64,000 nucleotides of DNA, from the NCBI GenBank assembly GCA_023423975.1, contig JAFAEO010000026.1, forward strand, positions 1 to 64,000. Reading direction: 5' to 3'. A model generated the notes under the pieces. The model did not search any database, was not told the DNA's origin, and saw only the letters and a program-made list of their open reading frames with translations. Made by a program: the position numbers and the translations under genes. Origin of the DNA: Pseudomonadota bacterium. Its GTDB lineage: Bacteria > Pseudomonadota > Gammaproteobacteria > Burkholderiales > Burkholderiaceae_B. Positions 17,161-26,159 of this stretch are shown here, one piece after another (within the stretch, counting starts at the first letter, position 1; each line of letters starts with the position of its first letter).

Positions 17161-19071
17161 CTATAGCCCGGCTTTTTTCAGTTCATAAGGTGCGCGTGCG
17201 ACGATAGAAGTTTCGCCAGGTTCAGAGTTAATTTCCAGTACCCCGGCAAGTTGTTCAATTCTGGTTCGCATGCTATGCATACCTACGCCGATACCAGAGC
17301 GGCCAATATCAACTATATCAAAACCGACGCCGTTATCGATAATCTGCAATTCGACATGATTGACCTTTATTAAACAGCGCAAGGTTACTTGGCTTGCCTG
17401 GCTATGCTTGATAACATTGGTCAATGATTCTTCTGCTACCCGATACAGCGTTAAACATTGCATGGCGCTAGGCGCAGTTTTCCATTTCTGATCCACTTCC
17501 CATTGCAAGTGAATACCCATGTCGTCAAAAATCTGCACAAACCTGTTGCGTAATGGAGCCAGCCAATAAACCGGGTTGCTTGGCAGCTTGGTTTGGCTTT
17601 CAGAAAAGCTATCGATAATCTGTCTTAAGTCATTCCTTAATAGATTCAAAATGGACAAGGTATGTTTATTGCCCAATGTTTGTTTGGCATAACTAATCTG
17701 CGCCATGGCGCGAACCAGGGAGCTGCCAAAACCGTCGTGAAGTTCGTGTGCAAGTTTAAGCCGCTCTTTTAATTGATGGTTTTTCAGGATTAATGTATGG
17801 CGGTAATTTAACGTGGAAGTCAGTTTTGTCTCTGCTGCCACAATACTCTGACTAAGTTCCTCATTGAAGCGCTCAATTCGCCGTAAGCTTTTGCTTAAAC
17901 GCAAGGCCAGAATAATGCTTAAAAAAATCGCAAACAGGAGTGAGGTATAGGGGAGCACGTTTGAGAAATTTCTGAGCGCATGAAAAAGTGCGAGCACAGA
18001 AATGATGCTTATGGTCAGGCAGCCTATAAGCGTCACGCCCAGTAGCCATGATTCAAACTGCCGGGTGCGAAAACAAGAATAGGAAACGAACAAACTATTC
18101 AGACTAAATAGCAGGGTTGAAGCCATAAAAGCGCCCAGCAGTGTACTTGGAACATAATTACCAGGTACCAGCCATATACCGGCTAAAAGCATAAGCGTAA
18201 GAGCGAAAAAAATTTTTTCAAGTCGCGGGAATTGTTTTCCAAGAAAGCGCCATGAGAAGATGCAGAAGCAGAAAATATAGATGGCGAAAAATGTGATATT
18301 AAATTGCGTAAAAGTAGCGGTATTGCTAAATGGGGCTGTCTCGGTCACCAAAAGCTGAGAAGCGAAACAAACCCAGAAAGCCGTTGCCAAAGCGTACCAG
18401 CCAAAAGCGACCTCTTGTCGTCGCAATAGCCAGACACAACCGGAAACCATGCCTAAGGTGAGCGATAGAATAATACTCAGGTAGAAAACGGTGCGTTGGT
18501 TCCAGGTCGCTTCGTTAAATTGGGCAATCACGTTTTGCGTATTGCCCACGCTTAGATGTCCCAAGCCCGGTGAACTAAGCGTATCCCCTGTAATACGAAA
18601 ATGCAGTTGGTTGGCCGCTGAGTAGTTGACCGATTGGCTGGGCAGGTTCAGGAAACGGGGCGAGTTCCAGCTGCGTGAAAGCGGTTCACTAAGATTGGCG
18701 TCAGACCATAAGAGTTGCCCGTTGAGCCACACCTGACCGGCCATATTCATTGAGGTAATCAGTAACGCAAGCGGCGGACGTGAATTTTCGTTTGGACAAT
18801 GTGCTTGCCAGTCTATGCGATGCCAGACGACGCCAGTATGGTTTGGCCAGCGCTGAGTCCAGTAGTCGGGGATTGTGACGGGTTGCCAATGAGCTTGTGC
18901 TATTTGATCGGGTGAATCTAGATCGGACTGCAGTGCATAGGCTGCGTCCAGGCTTGGTACGCAGAGATTATTATCAGATTGTGCCCATGTGTTTTTTGTC
19001 AGCAAGCAAAACAATAAGACTAGTACGATGCCTGCTATTGGCCATAGTAACGTATTAACCGCCGCGCGCAT
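17161..19071 (-). CDS. Sensor histidine kinase, 7TM-DISM input and HisKA_3 type
   Basis: A 636-residue membrane sensor. After a signal segment (about 8-30), a periplasmic beta-sandwich domain (about 35-185, resembling galactose-binding 7TMR-DISM modules, e.g. VWLNGQLLWSD) precedes about seven membrane helices (195-390). A coiled coil leads to the dimerisation/phosphoacceptor motif AHELHDGFGSSLV with His445. The ATPase domain has EESLTNVIKHS (548-557) and DNGVGFD (579-585). This is the NarX/UhpB-like subclass that pairs with LuxR-type regulators, and such a gene lies 24 bp upstream. The ligand is unknown; the sandwich domain suggests a carbohydrate or small polar molecule. Confidence 0.9.
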   Translation of the reverse strand: MRAAVNTLLWPIAGIVLVLLFCLLTKNTWAQSDNNLCVPSLDAAYALQSDLDSPDQIAQAHWQPVTIPDYWTQRWPNHTGVVWHRIDWQAHCPNENSRPPLALLITSMNMAGQVWLNGQLLWSDANLSEPLSRSWNSPRFLNLPSQSVNYSAANQLHFRITGDTLSSPGLGHLSVGNTQNVIAQFNEATWNQRTVFYLSIILSLTLGMVSGCVWLLRRQEVAFGWYALATAFWVCFASQLLVTETAPFSNTATFTQFNITFFAIYIFCFCIFSWRFLGKQFPRLEKIFFALTLMLLAGIWLVPGNYVPSTLLGAFMASTLLFSLNSLFVSYSCFRTRQFESWLLGVTLIGCLTISIISVLALFHALRNFSNVLPYTSLLFAIFLSIILALRLSKSLRRIERFNEELSQSIVAAETKLTSTLNYRHTLILKNHQLKERLKLAHELHDGFGSSLVRAMAQISYAKQTLGNKHTLSILNLLRNDLRQIIDSFSESQTKLPSNPVYWLAPLRNRFVQIFDDMGIHLQWEVDQKWKTAPSAMQCLTLYRVAEESLTNVIKHSQASQVTLRCLIKVNHVELQIIDNGVGFDIVDIGRSGIGVGMHSMRTRIEQLAGVLEINSEPGETSIVARAPYELKKAGL

Positions 19072-19095
19072 GAAGTGACCTTTATTGCTTAACGT

Positions 19096-19776
19096 TTACA
19101 GTAAACCGATTGTGCGTGCCCGGCTAACGGCTTTGGTGCGATTGGTGACGGCGAGTTTACGGTAGACGCGCCGAATGTGCGTTTCGACCGTATGACGTGA
19201 TAAGAAAATATGATTTGCAATTTCCTGATTGCTTAAGCCGGTTGCCACAAGATTCAGAATTTGATGTTCACGGCCGGTTAGGTGAATGTTGTGGGGCTCT
19301 ATGCTACCTGCGGCAGGTATGGCTTGCGTCGGCACTTCAATTTGCAAGGGAAGTCTGCTCAGAATGTGACGTGCGATAAAAGGGTCAATGGGTGCACCGC
19401 CTTTAAGAACACTGCGAATGGATACCTTGAGCTCGATATCGTCGCGCTCTTTAAGGATATAGCCGGTTGCGCCCGCTTGCAAAGCTTTAATAATGATCGC
19501 TTCGGTAGTCCAGGCGGAAATGACCAAGATAGGAATTTCTACTTGAATAGTGCTGAGCGATTCAATGATTTTGATTCCATTGCCATCAGGCAGGCCCAGG
19601 TCAATCAATGCCAGTGCAATCTGAGAATAGTCAACATGGCGTTCCACTTCGGCAACTGAACTCATAAATTGCAAGGCTTCGTCTGCATAGCCAATATCTA
19701 AAAGAATCGAACGCAAGCGTTGTTGCATAACGCTATCGTCTTCAACAATCAGTACCGGAGCCATTAAGTTAACCAT
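19096..19776 (-). CDS. Response regulator, receiver plus LuxR-type DNA-binding domain
   Basis: About 226 residues. The receiver domain starts APVLIVEDDSVMQQRLRS, with the acidic pair EDD and the phosphoacceptor aspartate in LIDLGLPDGNG. The C-terminal LuxR-type helix-turn-helix reads LTGREHQILNLVATGLSNQE followed by IANHIFLSRHTVETHIRRVY. I chose the ATG at 19774-19776 because GAGG lies 6 nt upstream; 19764 and 19848 are alternatives. It is the first gene of a two-gene operon with the sensor kinase. It is divergent from the GAF-LytTR gene, with a perfect dyad (19875-19892) between. Confidence 0.9.
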   Translation of the reverse strand: MVNLMAPVLIVEDDSVMQQRLRSILLDIGYADEALQFMSSVAEVERHVDYSQIALALIDLGLPDGNGIKIIESLSTIQVEIPILVISAWTTEAIIIKALQAGATGYILKERDDIELKVSIRSVLKGGAPIDPFIARHILSRLPLQIEVPTQAIPAAGSIEPHNIHLTGREHQILNLVATGLSNQEIANHIFLSRHTVETHIRRVYRKLAVTNRTKAVSRARTIGLL

Positions 19777-19874
19777 GCATAGCCTCATTTTGATCAGTTT
19801 TATTATCTTTATAGCTTCAGTACAGGACTGAATTGCGCTTGAACTCATTGTACGAAATGTAACAGCTTTGCAAT

Positions 19875-19892
19875 ATCACTACTTCTAGTGAT
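19875..19892. promoter_or_regulatory. Perfect dyad between response regulator and LytTR genes
   Basis: ATCACTA (19875-19881), CTTC, TAGTGAT (19886-19892): 7-bp arms with no mismatch in a 211-bp divergent region. It is a candidate operator for one of the two flanking regulators. Confidence 0.55.
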
Positions 19893-19987
19893 GTTCATAA
19901 AAGCGCAAAGATGCTTTAATTTTTGTTGTTTTTATTAACAATGTGTTTCTTTTGTGCGAATTGGTTCGGGTGGTCAAGGGGGGTTAC

Positions 19988-20902
19988 GTGAAAAATACAG
20001 ACAAGTACGAAATTCATACCCCGCTTGAAAAGCTCAGTTCTCTTCCTGACTGGCCTTATCAGTGCGCAATGAATTTGCTCAAATACCCTGCTGACGACGC
20101 GATCTTTGAACAATTGGCTTTCATGGGCGAGCAGATCGGGGCCGATAGAGCCTGGATGCTCGAATATCGTCCGGACATGCTGCGTTTCCGGAATAGTCAT
20201 GAATGGTGCCGAGGGCAAACAAAGCCTTTTGTGAAGCAACTTCAGGATGTGCCAACAACACTGATGGCCTGGTTGCACCAGTATATGGTGAGAGGGCAGG
20301 CGGTGCTGATGCACGATGTCGACAGTCTTCCATGGACAGCCAAGGCTATGCAGCTCGAGCTGCTTCGTCAGGGGAACAAAAGCGTATTGAATGTGCCGGT
20401 ATGTCATAACAATAATCTGTACGGCATCATCGGTTTCGACACCACTGTCAGGCACAGAGTATGGTCGAGCGCCGAGGTTTCCGCTTTATATCACTGCGCA
20501 AATCTCATTGGGCAGGCCAAGTTTTCGAAAGGTCATATGCACAGTGAAAGAGCGCCATCGCAAAGTTCCAATCCGCTAATTTACCTGAGCACGCGAGGCA
20601 TCATGCGAGGGGTCTCGCCTGGATCGATTGTCGGCGTTCGTTCCGCAGGAAACTACAGCGAAGTATGGCTAGAGGATGGATCAATGGTACTTGATTCACG
20701 TGCGCTGGGCGTCTGGTCGACCCTGTTGCCATCGGAGGTTTTCTTCCGAATACACCGGACCGCCATCGTGAACACGCTGCAGGTGATGGACGTTGATCGA
20801 AGACACCTCGACAAATGGCAGGTCCGGATGCGATCTGTGGCCAGCAGCTGGCCTGTGTCGCGTTCGTACCGGACGCTTTTGCGCGCGCGCATGGGAATCT
20901 GA
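19988..20902 (+). CDS. GAF-like sensor with LytTR DNA-binding domain
   Basis: About 304 residues. The N-terminal part (about 15-190) reads like a GAF domain (FEQLAFMGEQIGADRAWMLE, and NVPVCHNNNLYGIIGFDTT). The C-terminal part is a LytTR domain: GNYSEVWLEDGSMVLDSRAL followed by LPSEVFFRIHRTAIVN, the last block being diagnostic. The GTG at 19988 is chosen because AAGGGGGG lies 5 nt upstream; the longer frame from 19943 lacks such a site. Unlike classic LytTR regulators it has no receiver domain, so it may sense a ligand directly. The Hint-domain gene begins 232 bp downstream and is a likely target. Confidence 0.85.
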   Translation: MKNTDKYEIHTPLEKLSSLPDWPYQCAMNLLKYPADDAIFEQLAFMGEQIGADRAWMLEYRPDMLRFRNSHEWCRGQTKPFVKQLQDVPTTLMAWLHQYMVRGQAVLMHDVDSLPWTAKAMQLELLRQGNKSVLNVPVCHNNNLYGIIGFDTTVRHRVWSSAEVSALYHCANLIGQAKFSKGHMHSERAPSQSSNPLIYLSTRGIMRGVSPGSIVGVRSAGNYSEVWLEDGSMVLDSRALGVWSTLLPSEVFFRIHRTAIVNTLQVMDVDRRHLDKWQVRMRSVASSWPVSRSYRTLLRARMGI

Positions 20903-21016
20903 ATCCTGGGCCGACCAGATACCCCATTCGCAGTTGTTATGCAATTGGTCATGTCAGCATGTTGATTCGTCATTTGGATGTAGTGCGCTCGCATGGGTTT
21001 GCCATATCATCCGCCA

Positions 21017-21033
21017 GCATCGTTACACGATGC
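21017..21033. promoter_or_regulatory. Perfect dyad upstream of Hint-domain gene
   Basis: GCATCGT (21017-21023), TAC, ACGATGC (21027-21033), about 100 bp upstream of the Hint-domain start. It is a candidate operator or promoter-proximal site. Confidence 0.45.
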
Positions 21034-21134
21034 GACATATTGTAAATAGCAACGAATGCCTTTATCAGCAGAAGACGGGCACAAAGTCTGCAGTAGCTGA
21101 TGCGGCATTAATCAACTTTATATGGATAGGTGAA

Positions 21135-22763
21135 ATGGCTACAGTAAATTTAAACATTGGCGGACTTTTTCAGCCAACAACAGCGACAGTCGATCAAAGC
21201 CAGTACGACAGCGATACGCTGTTGAATGTTAACGCATTAAGTCCCAATACCACGTTAAATATCAATAATGCTACGGGTAGCGACGACGTTCTGGAGTTAA
21301 AGCAAACAATTTCGCTTGGTATTCTTTCAACCAATACCATTAATTTGGGAGAGGACGCTCACGTAAAGCTGTCCGGCCTGGCGGGCGTCAATCTCGGCTC
21401 TACCTTTAACTACAACCTTTCAGAGGGTTCTACTCTGGAAATGACATCAAGCTTTTTGTCGCTGGGGGTGGGTAACACCTTTAACATTGACCTGGGGCAG
21501 GATGCAACATCAACACTGATCTACGATCCTACCGGAATCAATATTCAACTATCAGATTATCCGACGATCACGGGCGTAACTGCGGGCGATCAGATCCAGG
21601 TAGTCGGCGCCACTAGCGGCGAATATGTTAATGGCGATCTGATCTTCAAGAATAATCTGGGCTTTACTGTTGGTCGTTTTAATGCCGATGGTCTGGACCC
21701 ATCGAAACTGATCTTCGACGGTGGTTCAATGACGTATGCGTGCTACCTTAAAGGCACACACATTGCGACACCAGAGGGCGAAGTTAAGGTTGAAACACTG
21801 AAAGCGGGCGATAAAGTGCTGACTGCTACAGGCGGCGTTGCTACAGTCAAATGGCTGGGCCATCGCACCCTGTACAAGAATCGCATTCCTGCCAAAGACG
21901 CCGTGCGTGCTTTCCCTATCCTGTTCAAGAAAGATTCCATTGCCAACAACGTGCCACATCGCGACCTGACATTGTCTCCAGGCCACCATGTGTCATTTGA
22001 TGGCACGCTGGTACCGGCCATGATGCTGGTGAACGGTCAGACCATTGTTCAGCAGTTCAACACCAAAGTGTTCGAATACTTTCACGTTGAACTCGAGCAG
22101 TTTGACATCATGCTGGCCGAAGGCGTACCGGCTGAGTCATATGTTGATACCGGCAACCGCTCCATGTTCCAGAACGCAGCCGACGTCGCCATGAATCCGG
22201 ATTTCGGTCCTGCCGAAGGCCGTCCTGAAGTGCAAGGTATCAAGGTTGTTCAGCAAGGTCCTGTTGTCGAAGTCATTCGCAAGCAATTGCTGGCGCGTGC
22301 TCAAGCGTTGACCGGCGCTACTCGTACCACAGATGCAGCGCTGTGCATTGAAGTGAACGGCCAGATTGTTCATGCAACGCCGGAGTTCAGCAAAGAAGGC
22401 GTGTATCACTTTGCACTGCCGGCCAATGCGGGCGATGTACGCATTCTGTCTCGCTCTGCCGTTGTTCGTGACGTTACACCGCTGGCGCGTCGTGACGTGC
22501 GTCAGATTGGTGTTGGCCTGTCGGCTATTGCTGTGTCAACAGCCAATGGCCGTCAACAGATCGATCTTGCAGACACGGCATTGACGGGTCTGAATGCGGC
22601 CCAGGATGTCAAGGGTACGACAATGCGCTGGACCAATGGTGCTGCCGTTATCCCTGCTGCCTTGCTTAACACAACGGATGCGGCAACGCTTGAACTGACT
22701 GTACTGCGCACCTACTCATACTGGGTTGATGCAGAAGTTCAAAAAGCTGCACGCGCTGCCTAA
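21135..22763 (+). CDS. Large Hint-domain (Hedgehog/intein-like) protein, probably exported
   Basis: About 542 residues. Residues 1-195 are rich in Asn, Thr, Leu and Gly with iterated beta-type patterns (NTTLNINNATGSDDVLEL, STNTINLGEDAHVKLSGL), as in beta-helical surface proteins. No classical signal peptide is seen. A Hint_2-type domain begins at Cys203 (CYLKGTHIATPEGEVKVETL) and includes LTLSPGHHVSFDG and MLAEGVPAESYVDTGNRSMF. Hint domains can cleave the peptide bond before the cysteine through a thioester; whether this one does is not shown. The ATG follows AGGTGA. It is monocistronic, ending at a strong terminator, and is preceded by the LytTR regulator gene. Confidence 0.85.
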   Translation: MATVNLNIGGLFQPTTATVDQSQYDSDTLLNVNALSPNTTLNINNATGSDDVLELKQTISLGILSTNTINLGEDAHVKLSGLAGVNLGSTFNYNLSEGSTLEMTSSFLSLGVGNTFNIDLGQDATSTLIYDPTGINIQLSDYPTITGVTAGDQIQVVGATSGEYVNGDLIFKNNLGFTVGRFNADGLDPSKLIFDGGSMTYACYLKGTHIATPEGEVKVETLKAGDKVLTATGGVATVKWLGHRTLYKNRIPAKDAVRAFPILFKKDSIANNVPHRDLTLSPGHHVSFDGTLVPAMMLVNGQTIVQQFNTKVFEYFHVELEQFDIMLAEGVPAESYVDTGNRSMFQNAADVAMNPDFGPAEGRPEVQGIKVVQQGPVVEVIRKQLLARAQALTGATRTTDAALCIEVNGQIVHATPEFSKEGVYHFALPANAGDVRILSRSAVVRDVTPLARRDVRQIGVGLSAIAVSTANGRQQIDLADTALTGLNAAQDVKGTTMRWTNGAAVIPAALLNTTDAATLELTVLRTYSYWVDAEVQKAARAA

Positions 22764-22784
22764 ATCGGCGTTAGTGAGTCGTTA

Positions 22785-22826
22785 AGAACCTCCCTTTGGT
22801 CTAAGACTAAAGGGAGGTTCTGTTTA
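22785..22826 (+). terminator. Intrinsic terminator after Hint-domain gene
   Basis: 13-bp perfect stem AGAACCTCCCTTT (22785-22797) with AAAGGGAGGTTCT (22809-22821), extendable into the loop, then GTTTA. Confidence 0.88.
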
Positions 22827-22944
22827 TGTGGCGAGGTTACTTAGTATATAGCCCTCTCTCCCTTCCCCCTTGCCCACGTATTTGGCGTTGTCTTGAATTA
22901 TCGGCCCCCCGGAACATGCATCATTCGCGTATGCCGCTTTAACT

Positions 22945-23400
22945 TCATTCCTGCCGGTTGGCTGTACGTTTCTGCTCAGTTGCGTCATATTCGCGCCGCG
23001 ACGCTTCTATGTCCTGCCACGTGTCGCGTATCCAGTCTGTGAATCCGGCTAGTGGTTTGAGCATTGAGTGTCCCCGTTTGGTTAGTTCGTACTCCACGCG
23101 GGGCGGCAACTCGGTGTAGTAGTGCCGTGCTACGAGGCCGTCTCGCTCCAGATTACGCAAAGTGATTGTCAGCATCCGCTGCGAGATGTCAGGGATGCCG
23201 CGTCTGAGCGCGCCGAATCGCATTGGCGTATCGGGCGAAAGCGACAGCAGCGAGATCACAAGGATCGTCCATTTATCGCCCAGCCGGGCGAGCACGCTTC
23301 CCGGTGCACAGGGAGTCAGCATGGGCCCGTTCGGAGTTTCAATGACGGGGCGGCCATTGACTTCGCGTGGCATGAGTTTCTTATCTGGATTGTTCTGCAT
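22945..23400 (-). CDS. HxlR-family transcriptional regulator
   Basis: A 151-residue winged-helix protein of the HxlR/YybR family. Conserved features are CAPGSVLARLGDKWTILVIS at about 31-50, RFGALRRGIPDISQRMLTIT (about 61-80) and the wing LPPRVEYELTKRG. Such regulators respond to reactive carbonyls, quinones or redox stress. It is divergent from an NmrA-type gene, with two short inverted repeats (GTTAC/GTAAC at 23403-23418; AGTTA/TAACT at 23482-23498) between the starts. Control of the neighbour is a reasonable inference. Confidence 0.9.
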   Translation of the reverse strand: MQNNPDKKLMPREVNGRPVIETPNGPMLTPCAPGSVLARLGDKWTILVISLLSLSPDTPMRFGALRRGIPDISQRMLTITLRNLERDGLVARHYYTELPPRVEYELTKRGHSMLKPLAGFTDWIRDTWQDIEASRREYDATEQKRTANRQE

Positions 23401-23501
23401 TCGTTACCTCTGTGTAACCCAGGATCAAAAATGTGCCGTCTTGCGGCAAATTAATTATAGTTTAGAATGGGAACCAATAACAGTTACTATGGATAACTAA
23501 C

Positions 23502-24413
23502 ATGGCAAGTTCTGCAGAATTTCTGGTTTTCGGGATTACAGGGCAGCAAGGTGGGGCGGTTGCGCGGGCGCTTCGGGCCAAGGGTCGCACAGTTCGCGGC
23601 TTCGTCCGTGATCGGCAAGGCGACAAGGCAAAGGCGCTTGCCAGGCACGGTATTACCCTGTCTGTTGGCGATCTGTTCGACCGTGCCTCTATTGACCGGG
23701 CGATGGTTGGTGTAAAAGGTGTGTTCAGTGTGCAAACCAGTTCACCGTCAGGATTGGTATCGGATGAACAGGAAGTTATTCAGGGTAGGGCAGTTGCCGA
23801 CAGCGCTGTCGCGGCTGGCGTAGAGCACCTGGTGTATTCTTCGGGCGGGGCGGCAGGCAAAGGCCATACCGGGATGGGGCATTTCGACAGTAAATCCCAA
23901 ATCGAGAATTACATCCGCAGTCTGCCCCTGGCGGCTACGATCACGCGTCCGGCAAGTTTCATGGAAATGATGCTGCTGCCCGGTTTGGGTTTGAATGAAG
24001 GGGTCTTCACGTTCTTCATGTTTTCACATCAGGCGATGCAAATGATCGCGCTCGAAGATCTTGGACGCATCAATGCTGAAATTCTCTGTCATCCCAAGCG
24101 CTATGCGGGGCAGTCGTTGGAGCTGTCTGGACAGGCCATCACAGGCGATGATTTGGAGCAAGCCTTCTCTCATGCCGCGGGCCGTCCCATCCGCTACCAG
24201 CGGTTCCCGGAGCAATTGCTGGCAACCAATGCCTTCCTGAGAGAGCTGACAGCGCTTGTCGATAATGGTGTGGTTTCCGGGGTTGCAGACATACCGGCGC
24301 TAGAGCGCGAATTCGGTCCAATGCTCAGTTTGGAGCAATGGCTGTCTGGCCCGGGGAAAGCACTTTTTGAGGCCGCACTGAATGCTCCCAAGGTGGACAT
24401 AGCATTGCGTTGA
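23502..24413 (+). CDS. NmrA/HSCARG-family NAD(P)-binding protein
   Basis: A 303-residue Rossmann-fold protein with an N-terminal dinucleotide motif GITGQQGGAVARAL and the NmrA-type continuation RGFVRDRQGDKAKALARHG. It lacks the YxxxK active site of classical SDRs at the usual spot, and the HLVYSSGG segment is typical of NmrA-like sensors. These proteins act as NADPH sensors or as quinone/other reductases. It is divergent from an HxlR regulator, a pairing common for redox-responsive NmrA genes. It converges with the MFS gene region downstream. Confidence 0.85.
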   Translation: MASSAEFLVFGITGQQGGAVARALRAKGRTVRGFVRDRQGDKAKALARHGITLSVGDLFDRASIDRAMVGVKGVFSVQTSSPSGLVSDEQEVIQGRAVADSAVAAGVEHLVYSSGGAAGKGHTGMGHFDSKSQIENYIRSLPLAATITRPASFMEMMLLPGLGLNEGVFTFFMFSHQAMQMIALEDLGRINAEILCHPKRYAGQSLELSGQAITGDDLEQAFSHAAGRPIRYQRFPEQLLATNAFLRELTALVDNGVVSGVADIPALEREFGPMLSLEQWLSGPGKALFEAALNAPKVDIALR

Positions 24414-24727
24414 TTGGTCTGGCCATTGGCGGCCAACGGCACCGCCTGGTACCCCCCGTTCAGAGCGTTGGCCCCGAAGGTCTGCCATTATCATGGTTTT
24501 TATATTGTTTTACTGCAACATGGCAAACGCGCGGCCAGATGCAATGGTCGCGCGTTTGGGTGCTGTAGCCCCTAAGGCCGCGTTGGCACCTGTCGGGTGA
24601 ATGAGTGCCAGCCGTGTGTACATCTGCAGGACAGGCACAAACCCGGCCTTGTTGGTCACTACGACGGCTTTCGGCCCTGGGTTATCGCCGCTGACATTCA
24701 CCCGATTTGGCGTATGGTCCAGGGCTG
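24414..24727. other. Convergent gap with a doubtful small frame
   Basis: This 314-bp stretch lies between convergent NmrA-type and MFS genes. A minus-strand frame of 63 codons (24510-24701, GTG start) reads protein-like (GPKAVVVTNKAGFVPVLQMY) and begins 27 bp after the MFS stop. It has no clear ribosome binding site and no recognised family, so it is not called. A GGCC-rich hairpin near 24419-24440 lacks a T tract. Confidence 0.35.
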
Positions 24728-26074
24728 CTAGGCGTTTTCCCCGGCAATCCGGCGCACCACTGTATCACGGAAGCGAATATTGTGCGGGATAGCGCAAATA
24801 ATCAATATTGCAGTGATGACGCAGGCCAGCGCAATGACATACAGCCCCATTGACGCGCTGCCCGTCACATCTTTGACCTTGCCGACCATGTAGGGTGCGA
24901 TAATGCCACCGATTTGGCCGATCGAATTGATCAGCGCCAGGCTGCCGGCCGCGGCGACACCGCTGAATACGCGGACGGGAAAAACCCAGAAGATACCGAA
25001 AGATGCAATGATACCTGTGGCAGAAATACTCAGGCCCAGCACCAACATCACGGTGTTGTTCCCATAGATCGCGCACAACACATAACCGACGGCGCCGGCC
25101 AGCGCGCAGCCCGCCAGATGCCAGCGTCGGTCGCCGGTTCGGTCGGAACTTTTACCGATCAGGATCGTGCCGATAATCGCGGCAATGTAGGGCAGCGTTG
25201 TAATCAAACCAATGAGCAGCGGGTCTGCCGTGCCCGCGGTCTTGATAAGTTGCGGCATCCAGAAAAGCATGCCGTAGATTCCCATGCACAGGCCAAGATA
25301 GATCAGCGAAAATAGGTACATGACCGGACGCTTCAATGCCTCGCTGAAAGAATGGGTATGGTCAACTTTTGGGTCCTTCTCAATTTCGCTGGTCAGCAAG
25401 GTTTTTTCCCTGGGGGACAGCCATTTGGCATCTTCGATGCGATCTTTGAAGACAAACAGCACGACGACGCCTAGAATGCAGGAAGGAATGCCTTCTATCA
25501 GAAACAGCCATTGCCAGCCGTGCATCTGAAGGACGCCGTCCATCAGCTTCAGAATACCGCCGGAAATAGGGCCGCCGATAATGCCGCACAACGCAATGGA
25601 GCCGAAAAACATATTGTTCATTCGTCCACGGTAACTGGAGGGGAACCATTGCGTAAAGAAGTACAACACGCCAGGAACAAAGCCTGCCTCAAGCACGCCA
25701 AGCAGGAAGCGTAGTATATAGAACCAGGTCTCGTTCTGCACGAACATCATGGCAGCCGAGGCCATGCCCCAGGTAATCATGATTCGCGCAATCCATCGGC
25801 GAGCGCCGACCCGTACCAGGATGATATTGCTTGGTACTTCAAAAAGCAGGTAGCCAATAAAAAATACACTGGCTCCCAGCCCGTAAGCCGCTTCGGTCAG
25901 ACCTAGCTCCGATTGCATTTGCAATTTTGCAAAACTGATGTTCACGCGATCCAGATACGCCATGATAAAACAGGCAATGATCAGTGGTATGATTCGCCAC
26001 GCAACCTTGCGCAACAGATCTGCCTTTTCCTGCTCCAGCGGCTCAAGCGGTGTGCTTTCCCTCATATTCGCCAT
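24728..26074 (-). CDS. MFS transporter, anion:cation symporter family
   Basis: A 448-residue, 12-helix carrier of the major facilitator superfamily. The motif FIMAYLDRVNISFAKLQM in helix 1 and FFIGYLLFEVPSNIILVRVG in helix 2 are typical of the anion:cation symporter branch (ExuT, GarP, tartrate and phthalate carriers), which import organic acids. A central hydrophilic loop (about 200-235) separates the halves. The ATG at 26072-26074 is preceded by AGGAGACAAAG. It is the last gene of an operon with an SDR and an iron alcohol dehydrogenase, so the likely cargo is an organic acid those enzymes oxidise or reduce. Confidence 0.88.
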   Translation of the reverse strand: MANMRESTPLEPLEQEKADLLRKVAWRIIPLIIACFIMAYLDRVNISFAKLQMQSELGLTEAAYGLGASVFFIGYLLFEVPSNIILVRVGARRWIARIMITWGMASAAMMFVQNETWFYILRFLLGVLEAGFVPGVLYFFTQWFPSSYRGRMNNMFFGSIALCGIIGGPISGGILKLMDGVLQMHGWQWLFLIEGIPSCILGVVVLFVFKDRIEDAKWLSPREKTLLTSEIEKDPKVDHTHSFSEALKRPVMYLFSLIYLGLCMGIYGMLFWMPQLIKTAGTADPLLIGLITTLPYIAAIIGTILIGKSSDRTGDRRWHLAGCALAGAVGYVLCAIYGNNTVMLVLGLSISATGIIASFGIFWVFPVRVFSGVAAAGSLALINSIGQIGGIIAPYMVGKVKDVTGSASMGLYVIALACVITAILIICAIPHNIRFRDTVVRRIAGENA

Positions 26075-26159
26075 CTTTGTCTCCTGATTTTTTAATAATA
26101 TGTGTATGTGCCGCCGGCAACACGTGGCGACTTGCGTGAAATGGGTGTGCTGCCCTGTA

